Of a stretch of DNA of 64,000 nt, positions 1 through 9,514 are shown in pieces; position 1 is the stretch's first letter, and every line of letters starts with the position of its first letter. The stretch is from positions 558,001 to 622,000 of the forward strand of contig JASCPE010000001.1 of the NCBI GenBank assembly GCA_029959865.1, written 5' to 3'. The DNA comes from Microbacteriaceae bacterium PS02070 (GTDB lineage: Bacteria > Actinomycetota > Actinomycetes > Actinomycetales > Microbacteriaceae). Below the pieces are notes generated by a model, which did not search any database, was not told where the DNA came from, and saw nothing but the letters and a program-made list of their open reading frames with translations. The position numbers and the translations under genes were made by a program.

Positions 1-530
1 TCGCGGAACAAACGGTTCACCGGCTCCGCGGCGAGCTCGAACTCCGTCGCGGCGTGCAGCGTCTCGTGCATGCGCTGCGATGAAACGGCGTCCAGGCCGC
101 GCTGGGCCGCGATCGCGTCCGCCAACTCCTCACCCTCAACGCGGTCGAACTCGAGTGTGCGGCAGAGGTCGGAGAAGCGCGGGTCGCGGCGCAACCGATA
201 TAGGAGAATCTGTCGCCCGGGCTCGCCGTTCGCGAGCGCTGGGACGTCCACCGGATACCCTGCCGACTGCAATAGTTCGGCGTTGTAGTACTCCTGGATG
301 GTGTCGTCCTCACCCTCCTCGGCGTGGAACTTGAAGAAGAAGCGCTCCCCGCCGAGCTCGACCGTGCCATTGAGGGAGTTGAGGCTGTAGACGTCGCGGT
401 TGATCGCTAACGCGCCGACCTCGAGATCGGAGATCTCGCCGATCAGCGCGACGAGGCTGCGGTTCGCGGCGTTCTCGTCTCCCGCCAGGTACTGATCCCG
501 CGCGATACGGGCCAGCGGCGCGGCGCTCAT
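1..530 (-). CDS. Partial protein with possible phosphotransferase-like fold, 3' end outside window
   Basis: Only the first 176 codons are present; the gene runs off the left edge. The ATG at 530 overlaps the stop of the upstream ABC ATPase gene (ATGA), so it is the last visible gene of the ABC transporter operon. The protein has an FFFKFH segment with Lys67, then an alpha-C-like helix with NAELL (Glu85) and the stretch GEPGRQILLYR. This Lys/Glu arrangement recalls the N-lobe of aminoglycoside-phosphotransferase-like kinases, but the catalytic loop would lie in the missing part. I do not recognise the family. A kinase that phosphorylates the imported compound is one inference from context. Confidence 0.7.
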   Translation of the reverse strand, partial: MSAAPLARIARDQYLAGDENAANRSLVALIGEISDLEVGALAINRDVYSLNSLNGTVELGGERFFFKFHAEEGEDDTIQEYYNAELLQSAGYPVDVPALANGEPGRQILLYRLRRDPRFSDLCRTLEFDRVEGEELADAIAAQRGLDAVSSQRMHETLHAATEFELAAEPVNRLFR

Positions 531-1279
531 GCGGCCTTCTCGTGCACGAGCTCACGAATTTGTGTGAAGAGCGCGCGGAACTCGGGCGCCTCGATCATCC
601 CGGTCGAGCGTGGGCGCTCCAGGGGGACACGCAGGTCGGCCCGGATGCGGCCCGGCCGCGGGGTCATAACAACGACGCGGTCTGAGGTGAAGATCGCCTC
701 CTCAATGTCGTGCGTAATCATGAGCACCGTGAGCTTGTGCTGCTCCCACACGCGCGTGAGGAGCGACTGCATGTCGCGGCGCGTGAGTGCGTCGAGCGCG
801 CCGAACGGCTCGTCCATCAGGAGGATGCGGGGACGGTAGCTCAGCGAGCGGGCGATCGCCACGCGCTGCTGCATGCCGCCGGACAGCTGTGCAGGGAAGT
901 GATCCTCGAATCCCTGCAGTCCCACGAGCGCGAGGTGCTCGCGCGCGTGGGCGGCGCGCTCCTTCTTCGAGAGCCGCTCGTTCTCGAGCGCGAACTCGAC
1001 GTTGCCCTGCGCGGTGAGCCACGGGAACAGCGTGAAGCCCTGGAAGACCACACCGCGGTCGCGGCCGGGCCCGTCGATCGGGCCGCCGTCGACGAGCACA
1101 TCGCCGGCGGTTTGGTCGGTGAGGCCCGCGATGACGCTAAGGAGCGTCGACTTGCCGCATCCGGAGGCGCCGACGACGGAGACGAACTCGTTCTCGCCGA
1201 GGTCGAGATTGAGGGGGCCGAGCGCCTGTACCTCGCCGAAAATCTTGGTGAGGGAGTCGACGTGGACGAGGCCGCTCAT
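527..1279 (-). CDS. ABC transporter ATP-binding protein (SsuB/TauB/ThiZ type)
   Basis: Cytoplasmic ATPase (250 aa) that powers a nitrate/sulfonate/thiamine-precursor-type importer. Walker A is GASGCGKS (37-44), the Q-loop Gln is at about 80, the signature is LSGGMQQ (132-138), Walker B is ILLMDEP (152-158) and the switch His is 190. FGALDALTR after Walker B is typical of the SsuB/TauB/NrtD subfamily. The ATG at 1279 overlaps the permease stop by 4 bp, and the 3' end overlaps the next gene by 4 bp, so translation is probably coupled across permease, ATPase and the partial kinase-like gene. The substrate cannot be read from sequence. Confidence 0.93.
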   Translation of the reverse strand: MSGLVHVDSLTKIFGEVQALGPLNLDLGENEFVSVVGASGCGKSTLLSVIAGLTDQTAGDVLVDGGPIDGPGRDRGVVFQGFTLFPWLTAQGNVEFALENERLSKKERAAHAREHLALVGLQGFEDHFPAQLSGGMQQRVAIARSLSYRPRILLMDEPFGALDALTRRDMQSLLTRVWEQHKLTVLMITHDIEEAIFTSDRVVVMTPRPGRIRADLRVPLERPRSTGMIEAPEFRALFTQIRELVHEKAA

Positions 1280-2142
1280 CGGCGGATCCTTTCGTAGCGG
1301 AACATCGCCCGGCCGGTCAGCCGCATGACGATGTCTGTGAGCAGCCCGAGGATGCCGAGCACGATGAGGTATGCGAAGATCAGGTCGGTCTGCAGGAAGC
1401 GCTGGGCGACGACGATGCGGTAGCCGAGGCCGCTGGTGGCCGCGACGAGCTCGGCCACCACAATCCAGGTCCAGGCCCACCCGAGAGTGATGCGCAGCGC
1501 GTCCCAGATGCGCGGCGCCGACGAGCGCAGCACGATGTTAGCGAGGATCCGGGTGTTCGACAGGCCGAGGGTCTCCCCGACGTCGATGAACGAGCGCGGC
1601 ACCGAGCGCACGGCGTCAGCCACGAGAAGCACCTGCTGGAAGAACGTGCCGAGCCAGATGATGAGGAACTTCTGCTCCTCGCCGATGCCGATCCACAGGA
1701 TGGTCAGCGGCACGAAGGCCACAACAGGCATGTAGCGGATGAAGTCGACGAGGGGCTGCACGGCGGCTTCGACGCGGATGCTGATGCCCACGAGCGCCCC
1801 GATCGGCACGGCCATGACGGTGGCGAGCACGAAGCCGACGAGGATGCGGTAGGTCGACGCGCCGAGATCGGCCCACAGCTCACCGTTAATAATCTGCTCC
1901 CAACCGGTGATCGCCACCTGCCACGGCGGCGGCAGGAAGCGCTCGTTGGTGGCGCCGGTGGCGCTGGCAATCGCCCACGCGGCCAGCAGCACCGCGAAGG
2001 CGACGACCGCGATGGTGAGGTAGCGCCGGCGCGAGATGGTCTGGCCGATCCGGTACCGGCGGCGACGCCGTCGGGGGCGGGGGACCCGAGCGGAGCCGGG
2101 TGCCGGGGTCGGGGCGCCCGGATCCGGGGTGGAAGTGCTCAT
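1276..2142 (-). CDS. ABC transporter permease (SsuC/TauC/ThiX type)
   Basis: Integral membrane permease (288 aa) of the BPD_transp_1 family. A basic, proline-rich cytoplasmic N-terminus (about 1-40, with an arginine run) precedes about six membrane segments. The EAA loop lies in the cytoplasmic segment DVGETLGLSNTR, which contacts the ATPase. It sits between the substrate-binding lipoprotein gene (70 bp upstream) and the ATPase gene (4 bp overlap). Family members import sulfonates, nitrate, taurine or pyrimidine precursors of thiamine. Confidence 0.92.
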   Translation of the reverse strand: MSTSTPDPGAPTPAPGSARVPRPRRRRRRYRIGQTISRRRYLTIAVVAFAVLLAAWAIASATGATNERFLPPPWQVAITGWEQIINGELWADLGASTYRILVGFVLATVMAVPIGALVGISIRVEAAVQPLVDFIRYMPVVAFVPLTILWIGIGEEQKFLIIWLGTFFQQVLLVADAVRSVPRSFIDVGETLGLSNTRILANIVLRSSAPRIWDALRITLGWAWTWIVVAELVAATSGLGYRIVVAQRFLQTDLIFAYLIVLGILGLLTDIVMRLTGRAMFRYERIRR

Positions 2143-2212
2143 GGTGTTCCTTCGATCGCCGGTGCACCGGCTCCGCTGCGAGGCGGGGCCAGTGCAGCGG
2201 CGGGTGGTTCGA

Positions 2213-3247
2213 TCAGTCCGCGACGAACTGGCTGTCGTACAACTCGTCGAGGTCGACGGGCTCGCTCAGCAGGCCCGCCACGGTGGCGGCGGATTCGGCC
2301 AGCGGCAACACGTCGTTGACGTAGGCGCCCGAGAAAGCCTCGGTGTTCGCCGCCAGGTCGAAATACTCCACGCCGTCGAACGCGCTCGCGAGGGCTTCGG
2401 CGTCTTCACCCACGGCCTCCGCGATGATGGTGCGCGCAGCGTCGGGGTCGTCGTTGTAGGAGTCGACCGCTTGGTCCCAGGCATCCACCAGTGCCTGTAC
2501 GGTCTCAGGGCTGTCCGCGATGAGCTCCTCGCTCACCGCTAGCACGTCGCTGATGAGGCCAGGCGCGTCGGACCCGTCGTAGAGCGAGGTGAGGTTGGCG
2601 TCCTCCTGCATCGCGGTGGTGATGTAGGGCTCGTACGTGATCGCTACGTCGACCTGGTCGGAGATGAGCGCCGCAGCCGCGTCGGAGGCGGCCATGGGCA
2701 CCGGGGTGATGTCGTCCATAGTGAGACCAGCCTCTTCGAGCGCAGCCTGCAGCAGGAGGTCGCTCGTCGCGCCCTGCTCGTAGGCGATGCTTTTGCCGGC
2801 GAGGTCGTCGATGGAGGAGACGCCGGGGCCGGACAGCATCGCGTCGGCGGTCGTGGAGTAGTCCTCGATCGCGACGATCTTGAGCTGCACGCCCTGCTCG
2901 CGCAGCATCATCGCGGTGTGCGTGGCGAGGTTAACCGCGTTGATCTGACCCGACACAAAGGCGCTGGTCTTGTCGGCGTCGGTGTTCAGGAGCACGGTCT
3001 CGACGTCGAGTCCGAGGTCGTCGAAGATGCCCTGCTCGTCGGCGACGTACCACTGGCCGTAACCGATCCAGGGCTGGATGCCCATCGAGACGGGAACGAG
3101 ACTGCCGTCTTCGTCGGCGTCGGAGGGACCGGAGTCGGCACCGGCACAGCCGGTGAGGAAGAGAGCGGCCGCAGCGGTGGCGGCGATCGCGAGACGGCGC
3201 GCGCCGGGGCGCATCCCGGTACGGTGGGCGAGTCGGGTCGTGTTCAT
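2213..3247 (-). CDS. ABC transporter substrate-binding lipoprotein (NMT1/SsuA-like)
   Basis: Solute-binding protein (344 aa from the ATG at 3247) of the NMT1/THI5/SsuA class. An arginine-rich N-terminus and hydrophobic segment end in the lipobox LTGC, with Cys34 as the lipidation site. Residues after it (GIQPWIGYGQWYVADEQGIF) are typical of SsuA/NrtA-type binding domains. A TTG nine bases upstream would add three residues, but ATG is preferred; no strong ribosome site is visible for either. First gene of the importer operon; the substrate is unknown. Confidence 0.9.
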   Translation of the reverse strand: MNTTRLAHRTGMRPGARRLAIAATAAAALFLTGCAGADSGPSDADEDGSLVPVSMGIQPWIGYGQWYVADEQGIFDDLGLDVETVLLNTDADKTSAFVSGQINAVNLATHTAMMLREQGVQLKIVAIEDYSTTADAMLSGPGVSSIDDLAGKSIAYEQGATSDLLLQAALEEAGLTMDDITPVPMAASDAAAALISDQVDVAITYEPYITTAMQEDANLTSLYDGSDAPGLISDVLAVSEELIADSPETVQALVDAWDQAVDSYNDDPDAARTIIAEAVGEDAEALASAFDGVEYFDLAANTEAFSGAYVNDVLPLAESAATVAGLLSEPVDLDELYDSQFVAD

Positions 3248-3341
3248 GTCAGTCAACGTAGGAGCGCTGTGTTTCGGTCCTGTGACGCAGAGCGCGGCGG
3301 GGGGGACGATGTGTACGGGATCTCAGATTCGCTGGGAGCGG

Positions 3342-3410
3342 TCACCCGCGGTGCACGAGTTCGAGATGATTGACCCAGGGGTCGACGATGTAGTTCACCT
3401 CCAGCGTGAG
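3342..3410 (-). pseudogene. Possible C-terminal remnant of a VOC/glyoxalase-like protein
   Basis: About 22 codons on the minus strand read LTLEVNYIVDPWVNHLELV and end in a stop at 3342-3344. The DPW-N-LEL pattern resembles the last strand of VOC (glyoxalase/bleomycin-resistance) proteins. An in-frame TAA lies immediately upstream (3411-3413) and the frame is closed beyond it, so at most a fragment survives. It abuts the glycerate kinase remnant, which suggests a small scrap zone. Weakly supported. Confidence 0.3.
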
Positions 3411-3423
3411 TTATTCGACAACT

Positions 3424-3960
3424 CATGCTCCCGATGCGGGCGACGGTGAGGGAAGCACGGCCGCCGTCGAGGTGGCGTCGACCTCCGTGCTCAAGTTGCT
3501 CGATGATGGCCTGCGGCCCTGAACGGCGCACGTCCGCGGATTCGTCACCGCGATCGATCACAGCTTCAACCTGCTTTTCCTCGGGATCGGTTCGAATGCC
3601 TCCACCGACGACGGACTAGGTCTTCTACGCAGCATCGGCGCCCGCGTTCCTGATTCGCACGGCGACGACATCCGCGACGGAGCAATCGGCGGCGGCGACG
3701 TGGAGGGTGTCGACGTCGCCGGCCTGCGAGCATTGCCCTCCGGCGACGTGACGGTTCTGACCGACGTGACCAGTCCGATCTCGGGCGCGGGGCGCCGCGA
3801 GGGTGTTCGGGTCACAGAAGGGTCTCACCGAGGACGAGGCTCCCACAGGGTGGGCTACGCTCCCGTCCGGCGACGCCGAGGTGGACGCGTTCTCGGTGGT
3901 GGTCTCCCTCACCGAGCTTGCCGGCTTCGCCGGGGCCTCGCACGACGATCCGCGCAGATG
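3424..3960 (+). pseudogene. Decayed glycerate kinase (GlxK/GarK family)
   Basis: A plus-strand frame from about 3424 resembles internal parts of glycerate kinase: DGEGSTAAVEVAS, then LGIGSNASTDDGLGLL and GARV, then a one-base shift near 3795-3800 to VFGSQKGLTEDE (compare family FGPQKG). An in-frame TGA at 3520-3522 and the frameshift break it. The N-terminal start and a recognisable C-terminus are missing; the frame after about 3840 no longer looks like the family. It occupies the otherwise gene-free stretch 3257-4077. A functional enzyme cannot be made from it. Confidence 0.75.
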
Positions 3961-4077
3961 GCTGTGCGGCAGGCGCTTGACTCGCGCGATCATCGGGGTG
4001 AGCACGGGCGAGCGAGCACGCGTCATGTCGGCAGCACGGCGTACGGTGGCACCACATCCGAGCAAGGAGTCCACAGT

Positions 4078-4623
4078 ATGGGCACCTCACACACCGCGCT
4101 GGTCGTGATCGACGTGCAGGTCGGCGTTATGGCCGAGGCCCACGAGGGCGACCGCGTCATCGAGAACATCGCCACCCTCGTGGATCGAGCTCGAGCGGCG
4201 GGCATTCCGGTCGTCTGGGTCCAGCACTCCGCGTCGGGGATGGAGGAGGAGTCGGCCGAATGGGAGATCGTTTCCACCCTCGCCCCGCTCGCGAACGAGC
4301 CACGGGTACGGAAGAAGTATGGAGACTCCTTCGAATCCACCGATCTGCGCGAGGTGCTGGACGAGCGTGACGTGTCGAAACTGGTGATCGTCGGCGCGCA
4401 GACCGATGCCTGTGTCCGATCGACGCTGCACGGCGCCCTCGCCCGCGGCTACGACGCGACGCTCGTCTCCGACGCGCACACCACGGAGGACATGCGCCCC
4501 TGGGGATCGCCGATCTCCCCGGAGCAGGCGATCGGCTATACGAATCTGTACTGGAGCTTCAGCCGTACAGCAGAGCACGCCGGATCGGTGGTGCCCACCG
4601 CTGACGTGGCGTTCACGGAGTGA
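4078..4623 (+). CDS. Isochorismatase-family cysteine hydrolase
   Basis: 181-aa alpha/beta hydrolase of the isochorismatase/nicotinamidase superfamily. The expected triad is visible: Asp12 in VVIDVQ, Lys79 or Lys80 in RVRKKYGDSF, and Cys112 in GAQTDACVRST, with the cis-peptide context just before it. The start is the ATG at 4078 with a GGAG site at 4064-4067; a longer in-frame reading starting upstream would only append glycerate kinase pseudogene sequence. The substrate is unknown; relatives hydrolyse isochorismate, nicotinamide, N-carbamoyl compounds or other amides. It stands alone, with a GNAT gene 64 bp downstream. Confidence 0.88.
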   Translation: MGTSHTALVVIDVQVGVMAEAHEGDRVIENIATLVDRARAAGIPVVWVQHSASGMEEESAEWEIVSTLAPLANEPRVRKKYGDSFESTDLREVLDERDVSKLVIVGAQTDACVRSTLHGALARGYDATLVSDAHTTEDMRPWGSPISPEQAIGYTNLYWSFSRTAEHAGSVVPTADVAFTE

Positions 4624-4687
4624 GCGATATCTGCCGGTTCGGGCGTGCACGGCCGCTCAAGACTCCGATGCCTGAAAGGATGGAGGG

Positions 4688-5713
4688 GTGGATCAGTCGC
4701 TGAGCCTCCCCTCCGGATACACCGCGCGCGACATCCGCGCCGATGACGTCGTCGCGCTGGCTGAACTCGTCGCCGGGATTCGGCGGCGCACACGGCCAGG
4801 CGGCGGACACCCCGATGTCGACGCGACGCGCGCCGAAGCGATCGGCATCGGTTCCTGGACACGGCGACAGCGGATCGTCGTTGACGACACCGGGGCCATC
4901 CGGGCCTGGGCGGGGGTTCACGACCGCGCCGCGGGGCGCGCCGATCTCGTGTTACACATCGACCGGGACGCGCCCGCCGCCGACGAGCTGGCCCAGTCAC
5001 TGCTGGACTGGCAGGAGGCGACGGCGATCGCGATCGCACACAGTCGTGATCAGTCATCCGTCCGGCTGGAGATCTTGGTCGATGCCGGCGACGACACGAT
5101 GCAGGGGTGGCTCTCCGCTCACGGACACGCGAAAGCCCGCCGCTGGTTCAATATGTCGCGCCCGGTCGTCCCGGGCGAGCACCTCACTTACCGGGAGGGC
5201 GTGGAGGTGCGGCGGGTGCGCACCCATGACCTCGGCGACGGCACAACGATGCCGTACGCAGAGGATCTGCAGGCGATCCACCGCGTCCTCGAGCGGTCGT
5301 TTGCCGACCACTTCAATTCGTATCGGGAGAGCTTCGGGGAGTTCGTCCAGCGTCTTCGGGAAGACCCCGGGCACCGCTGGGATCATTGGTGGCTTGCGCA
5401 GGTCCACGACGACGGCAAGGAGTGGACGGCGGGCGGTCTTGTCTCAACGATCCTGCCCCCCGATGCGGAGGGTGTGGATGGTTCGTACATCGATTACATC
5501 GGCGTGGACCGGCGCGCGCGGGGCCGCGGTGTTGCCAAGGCCCTCATCGCCACCGTCATCAACGACGCCGCCGAGCGCGGGCGAAATCGCGTGGGTCTGG
5601 AGGTCGACGCTGACTCCCCGACGGGTGCCGATGGCCTCTACACGTCGCTGGGATGGAGCACCCGGTATGTCACGGAGAGCTGGCATAAGGACATCCGGCT
5701 GAGCGACTACTGA
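4688..5713 (+). CDS. GNAT-family N-acetyltransferase, tandem-domain
   Basis: 341-aa protein starting at GTG 4688 behind a GGATGGAGG-type ribosome site. The C-terminal half has a clear GNAT acetyl-CoA motif, with YIDYIGVDRRARGRGVAKAL at about 262-281 (R-G-R-G-V-A pyrophosphate loop) and a GLYTSLGW strand later. The N-terminal half looks like a second, degenerate GNAT domain, the layout seen in mycothiol synthase (MshD)-like acetyltransferases. The substrate cannot be assigned. It converges on the AarF/UbiB gene (7 bp overlap). Confidence 0.85.
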   Translation: MDQSLSLPSGYTARDIRADDVVALAELVAGIRRRTRPGGGHPDVDATRAEAIGIGSWTRRQRIVVDDTGAIRAWAGVHDRAAGRADLVLHIDRDAPAADELAQSLLDWQEATAIAIAHSRDQSSVRLEILVDAGDDTMQGWLSAHGHAKARRWFNMSRPVVPGEHLTYREGVEVRRVRTHDLGDGTTMPYAEDLQAIHRVLERSFADHFNSYRESFGEFVQRLREDPGHRWDHWWLAQVHDDGKEWTAGGLVSTILPPDAEGVDGSYIDYIGVDRRARGRGVAKALIATVINDAAERGRNRVGLEVDADSPTGADGLYTSLGWSTRYVTESWHKDIRLSDY

Positions 5714-7377
5714 GGCGGCCCGGTCCTCGCGAACAGGGCGTAGCCGAGCGGGAGAATCGACCCGCACATCAGCACGATGCCGAGCGTAGGCGCTGACGGA
5801 AGCAGGAGTACACCGGCGACCAAGAGCACGCCGAACAGCACGGCACCGAAGATGCGGCGCGCAAAGGACTCCAGGCGTGCGACCCGCCGCTCAAGGCGGG
5901 TGACATCGACGGTGACGCTCCCCTCTTCGAATCGCTCGATGACCCCATCGATCCGCCGGGGCAGGCGCCACAGCGTCCGGACGACGTCGAACGCCTGGTC
6001 CACAGCCTCTCGTGCAAGCGGGCCGCGCTCGTCCCGGACGAGGTGCGCGGCGTAGGGCTCCGCGGTATCCCACAGGTTGAAGGACGGGTCCAGGGTGCTG
6101 GCCACTCCGGAGGTTAGGGACATCGCGCGGATCACCAGCAGGAAGTTGTCCGGGAGCTGGAAGGGCAGCTCCCGGACAACCTCCCCGAACTCGCGTGCGA
6201 AAGCGCGGAACTCGCGCTCGTCCACCTCACGCAACTGCGCGAAACCCATCCCGCCGAAACGGGCAAAGAGCGCGACCATCGCTCTCTCCAGCGCCCGGGT
6301 GTCCGCCGAAGGAAGGAGAACGCCCACATCGTTCATCGCCTCGACGAGGCCCCGCCCATCGCGGGCGGCGGCGGCGATCATGACGCGACGTAGACCCCGA
6401 CGCAAGCGGTCATCGATCCTGCCCATCATGCCGAAATCGATGAACGTGAGCTTCCAGTCACCGGCCGCGTCGGGAGTGACAAAGATATTGCCGGGGTGCG
6501 GGTCGCCGTGGAACGTGCCGCGGATGAACAGTTGATCGAACATCACCCGCGCGAACTCGGACGCAACCTCGGCGGGGTCGATGCCGGCGGCCCGGATTCC
6601 GGCGACGTCGCTGACCTTGATCGCCGACACATCCGACATCGTGAGCACGCGACGCGTCGTGCGATCCCACACCACCTCTACCGCAGCAACCCGCGGGTCA
6701 CCCGAGGCATCTTCTACGAACTGCTCAGCGTGACCGGCCTCTGCGAGGTAATCGATTTCCTCCCACGACACGGCGGCGAACTCCTCGACGAGGGCGGGCA
6801 TATCGACGCGCCGGGAAACGGCACGGATACGGCTGAGCCATCCACCCACGCGGCGCAGCGCCGCGAGGTCGACCGTCACGATCTCTTCGATGCCCGGCCG
6901 CTGGACCTTCACGACGACATCCTCGAATCCGACCACCGCAGCCATCTCAGGGAGGAGCCGAGCGCGGTGCGCCTGCCCGAACGACGCCGCAGCGATGGGT
7001 TCCGGAGCGAATGCGGCGAACTGCTCACCCAGCGGTGCGCCCAGTTGCCCCTCGGCAAGAGTGCGGACCGCCGCGAAAGGCACGGCGGGCACCTCGTCCT
7101 GGAGCCCTTCCAGTTCCCGCGTGACCTCGGGCGGCAGCACGTCCAATCGGGACGACATGTACTGGCCGACCTTGATCATGAGACCGCCGAGCTCGACCGC
7201 GAGTGCGTGGAAGCGGCGGGCGATGCGCTGCGATCGACGCGGTCGGCTCCGCTCGGAGATCCGGCTCAGACCCACGCGCGGGAGGACGAGCTCGTACCAC
7301 CAGCTCACCAGGAGGGCGCGCGCAGCGAACCGCATGATGCGGCGATACCGCGCACGGTGCGCGCGATCAGGCTGCAC
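5707..7377 (-). CDS. AarF/ABC1/UbiB atypical kinase family protein
   Basis: 556-aa membrane-anchored atypical kinase. Family marks: KVGQ (about 69-72) in place of a normal glycine loop, an Ala-rich ASFGQAH segment, VVKVQRPG with the ATP-binding Lys at about 157, GTFHGDPHPGNIFV (catalytic Asp and Asn) and TFIDFGMMG (DFG equivalent). Two hydrophobic helices at the extreme C-terminus anchor it. UbiB relatives act in quinone or lipid metabolism; its role in actinobacteria is uncertain. The GTG start at 7377 lies 17 bp after the PadR gene stop, so the two form an operon. Confidence 0.9.
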   Translation of the reverse strand: MQPDRAHRARYRRIMRFAARALLVSWWYELVLPRVGLSRISERSRPRRSQRIARRFHALAVELGGLMIKVGQYMSSRLDVLPPEVTRELEGLQDEVPAVPFAAVRTLAEGQLGAPLGEQFAAFAPEPIAAASFGQAHRARLLPEMAAVVGFEDVVVKVQRPGIEEIVTVDLAALRRVGGWLSRIRAVSRRVDMPALVEEFAAVSWEEIDYLAEAGHAEQFVEDASGDPRVAAVEVVWDRTTRRVLTMSDVSAIKVSDVAGIRAAGIDPAEVASEFARVMFDQLFIRGTFHGDPHPGNIFVTPDAAGDWKLTFIDFGMMGRIDDRLRRGLRRVMIAAAARDGRGLVEAMNDVGVLLPSADTRALERAMVALFARFGGMGFAQLREVDEREFRAFAREFGEVVRELPFQLPDNFLLVIRAMSLTSGVASTLDPSFNLWDTAEPYAAHLVRDERGPLAREAVDQAFDVVRTLWRLPRRIDGVIERFEEGSVTVDVTRLERRVARLESFARRIFGAVLFGVLLVAGVLLLPSAPTLGIVLMCGSILPLGYALFARTGPPQ

Positions 7378-7394
7378 GGAGTCGTCGGACGTGT

Positions 7395-7961
7395 TCAGGC
7401 GCGAGCGAGGATCGCGTGAAGCTGACGGCGAGTGTCGTCCAAGAGGGAGACGGCCTCATCAATCTGCTCGGGGGTGCCGGTGCGCGCGACGTGGGCAACG
7501 ACCTGCGCGAGTTCGATGCCCGCCTTCGGCAGCGCCGCATGCCGACCCGCATCCGATGCGGCGGCGGAGTTCTGCCATGGCGACGGCTTCTCGGCGGCCT
7601 CGCGGGCTTCGTCGCGACCGGCTTCGGTGAGGGAGTAGGTCTTCCGCCCTTCCGCCTCGTCCGCCACGATCACGCCCTCGTCGGCCAGAAGCTGGAGGGT
7701 CGGGTAGACCGATCCCGCGCTCGGCTTCCACGTGCCGCCGGAACGCTCGGCGATCTCCTGAATGATCTGATAACCGTGCATCGGCTGCTCGGCCAAGAGA
7801 CTGAGCACGGCGGAGCGCACGTCGCCGCGACCCATGCGGGGGGTCACCTTCTTCTCAAAGGTCGCGCGAACCTGCTCCATCGCCTCCCACACGCTCTGGC
7901 CGAGGCCAGCGGCCAGCCCCTGTGGGCCACTTCCGAATCCGGCGGGGAAGGAACTGCTCAT
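7395..7961 (-). CDS. PadR-family transcriptional regulator
   Basis: 188-aa winged-helix regulator starting at ATG 7961, chosen because a GGAGG ribosome site precedes it; an in-frame GTG at 7991 would add ten residues and lie inside the inverted repeat. The PadR domain (about 45-130) reads LLAEQPMHGYQIIQEI and TWKPSAGSVYPTLQLLADEG. The N-terminal 40 residues are Gly/Ser-rich. The last 50 residues form a short C-terminal helix region. Probably represses its own PadR-UbiB operon through the long inverted repeat just upstream. Confidence 0.9.
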   Translation of the reverse strand: MSSSFPAGFGSGPQGLAAGLGQSVWEAMEQVRATFEKKVTPRMGRGDVRSAVLSLLAEQPMHGYQIIQEIAERSGGTWKPSAGSVYPTLQLLADEGVIVADEAEGRKTYSLTEAGRDEAREAAEKPSPWQNSAAASDAGRHAALPKAGIELAQVVAHVARTGTPEQIDEAVSLLDDTRRQLHAILARA

Positions 7962-7990
7962 GACAACCTCCAGGAGGTGTGGGATGCTCA

Positions 7991-8041
7991 CGCCCAGCGC
8001 GTGAACGATATGTCAACGATATATCGTTCACACGCTGGGCG
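7991..8041 (-). promoter_or_regulatory. Long inverted repeat upstream of PadR gene (probable operator)
   Basis: Two 21-bp arms (7991-8011 and 8021-8041) match at 20 of 21 positions around a 9-bp spacer. A perfect 14-bp AT-rich palindrome, AACGATATATCGTT, sits at 8015-8028, offset from the main centre. Location just before the PadR start fits autoregulation. Because it also lies just after the aldo/keto reductase stop, a hairpin terminator for that gene is the alternative, but there is no T-tract. Confidence 0.6.
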
Positions 8042-8058
8042 GAAGGACGGGTCTGTCG

Positions 8059-8904
<846 letters not shown>

Positions 8905-8995
8905 CTAGGAGCCGCCACGTAGGTGGGGCCCGTGAGCGCGAAGCCCATCGAGAGCCGCTCTAGCGACACGCTCTCGCACCCGCTACTGTTCGAGC

Positions 8996-9511
8996 ATGTT
9001 TCCGTGGCGCCGCCCGAGTGCGCCGAGTCCGCTCGACGGCCAGCTCGACCTGCTTCGCGACAGCGTTCAGCGCGAGCGCGCACTCACCGCGACGCGGGTA
9101 GCGAGCACGCAATCCCGAGCGACACTGCTCACGGGACTCGCTGGCGTGGTGGCCGGCGCCGACGCGGCCCTCGGGTCGTCGCCGCTGTCGTGGGTTGCGT
9201 ATTTGTTCTTTGCGGTGGCCGCGCTCGCAGGTATCTCCGTGCTGCTCCCCGGGCGGGCGCGTTCGGCGCCGAACGCCGCCCTCGAGAAGGAGCTCGCGCT
9301 GTACCCGACCACGGCAGACCTCAAGTGGGCTCTCTTGCAACACGAGCTCATGGCCGACGCGCGCGCCGCCTCGTTGGTGCGACACCGATCGATCATTCTC
9401 ATCGCGGGCCTGTCTGCCTGGGCGATCGGGGTGGCACTGATCGTGGTCGGCGCGGCGACAGCGCCGGACCCACCCCCCGCCGACCCCCTCCGAATCCAGA
9501 TCGTGGAGTAG
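8996..9511 (+). CDS. Small hypothetical membrane protein
   Basis: 171-aa protein not recognised to a family. A charged N-terminal helix (about 15-40, RDSVQRERALTATRVAS) precedes two or three hydrophobic segments: about 45-60, 64-85 (SWVAYLFFAVAALAGISVLL) and 132-154. The segment between the last two is amphipathic and may be cytoplasmic. A 53-codon gene follows after 3 bp and is probably co-translated. The general layout recalls small bacterial effector-type membrane proteins, but I would not assign a function. Confidence 0.7.
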   Translation: MFPWRRPSAPSPLDGQLDLLRDSVQRERALTATRVASTQSRATLLTGLAGVVAGADAALGSSPLSWVAYLFFAVAALAGISVLLPGRARSAPNAALEKELALYPTTADLKWALLQHELMADARAASLVRHRSIILIAGLSAWAIGVALIVVGAATAPDPPPADPLRIQIVE

Positions 9512-9514
9512 ACG

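Noticed and set aside
3700..4623. A longer, 307-residue version of the isochorismatase-family protein starting upstream
   Set aside because: The added part is glycerate kinase pseudogene read in the same frame, while ATG 4078 has a proper ribosome site and gives a normal family length.
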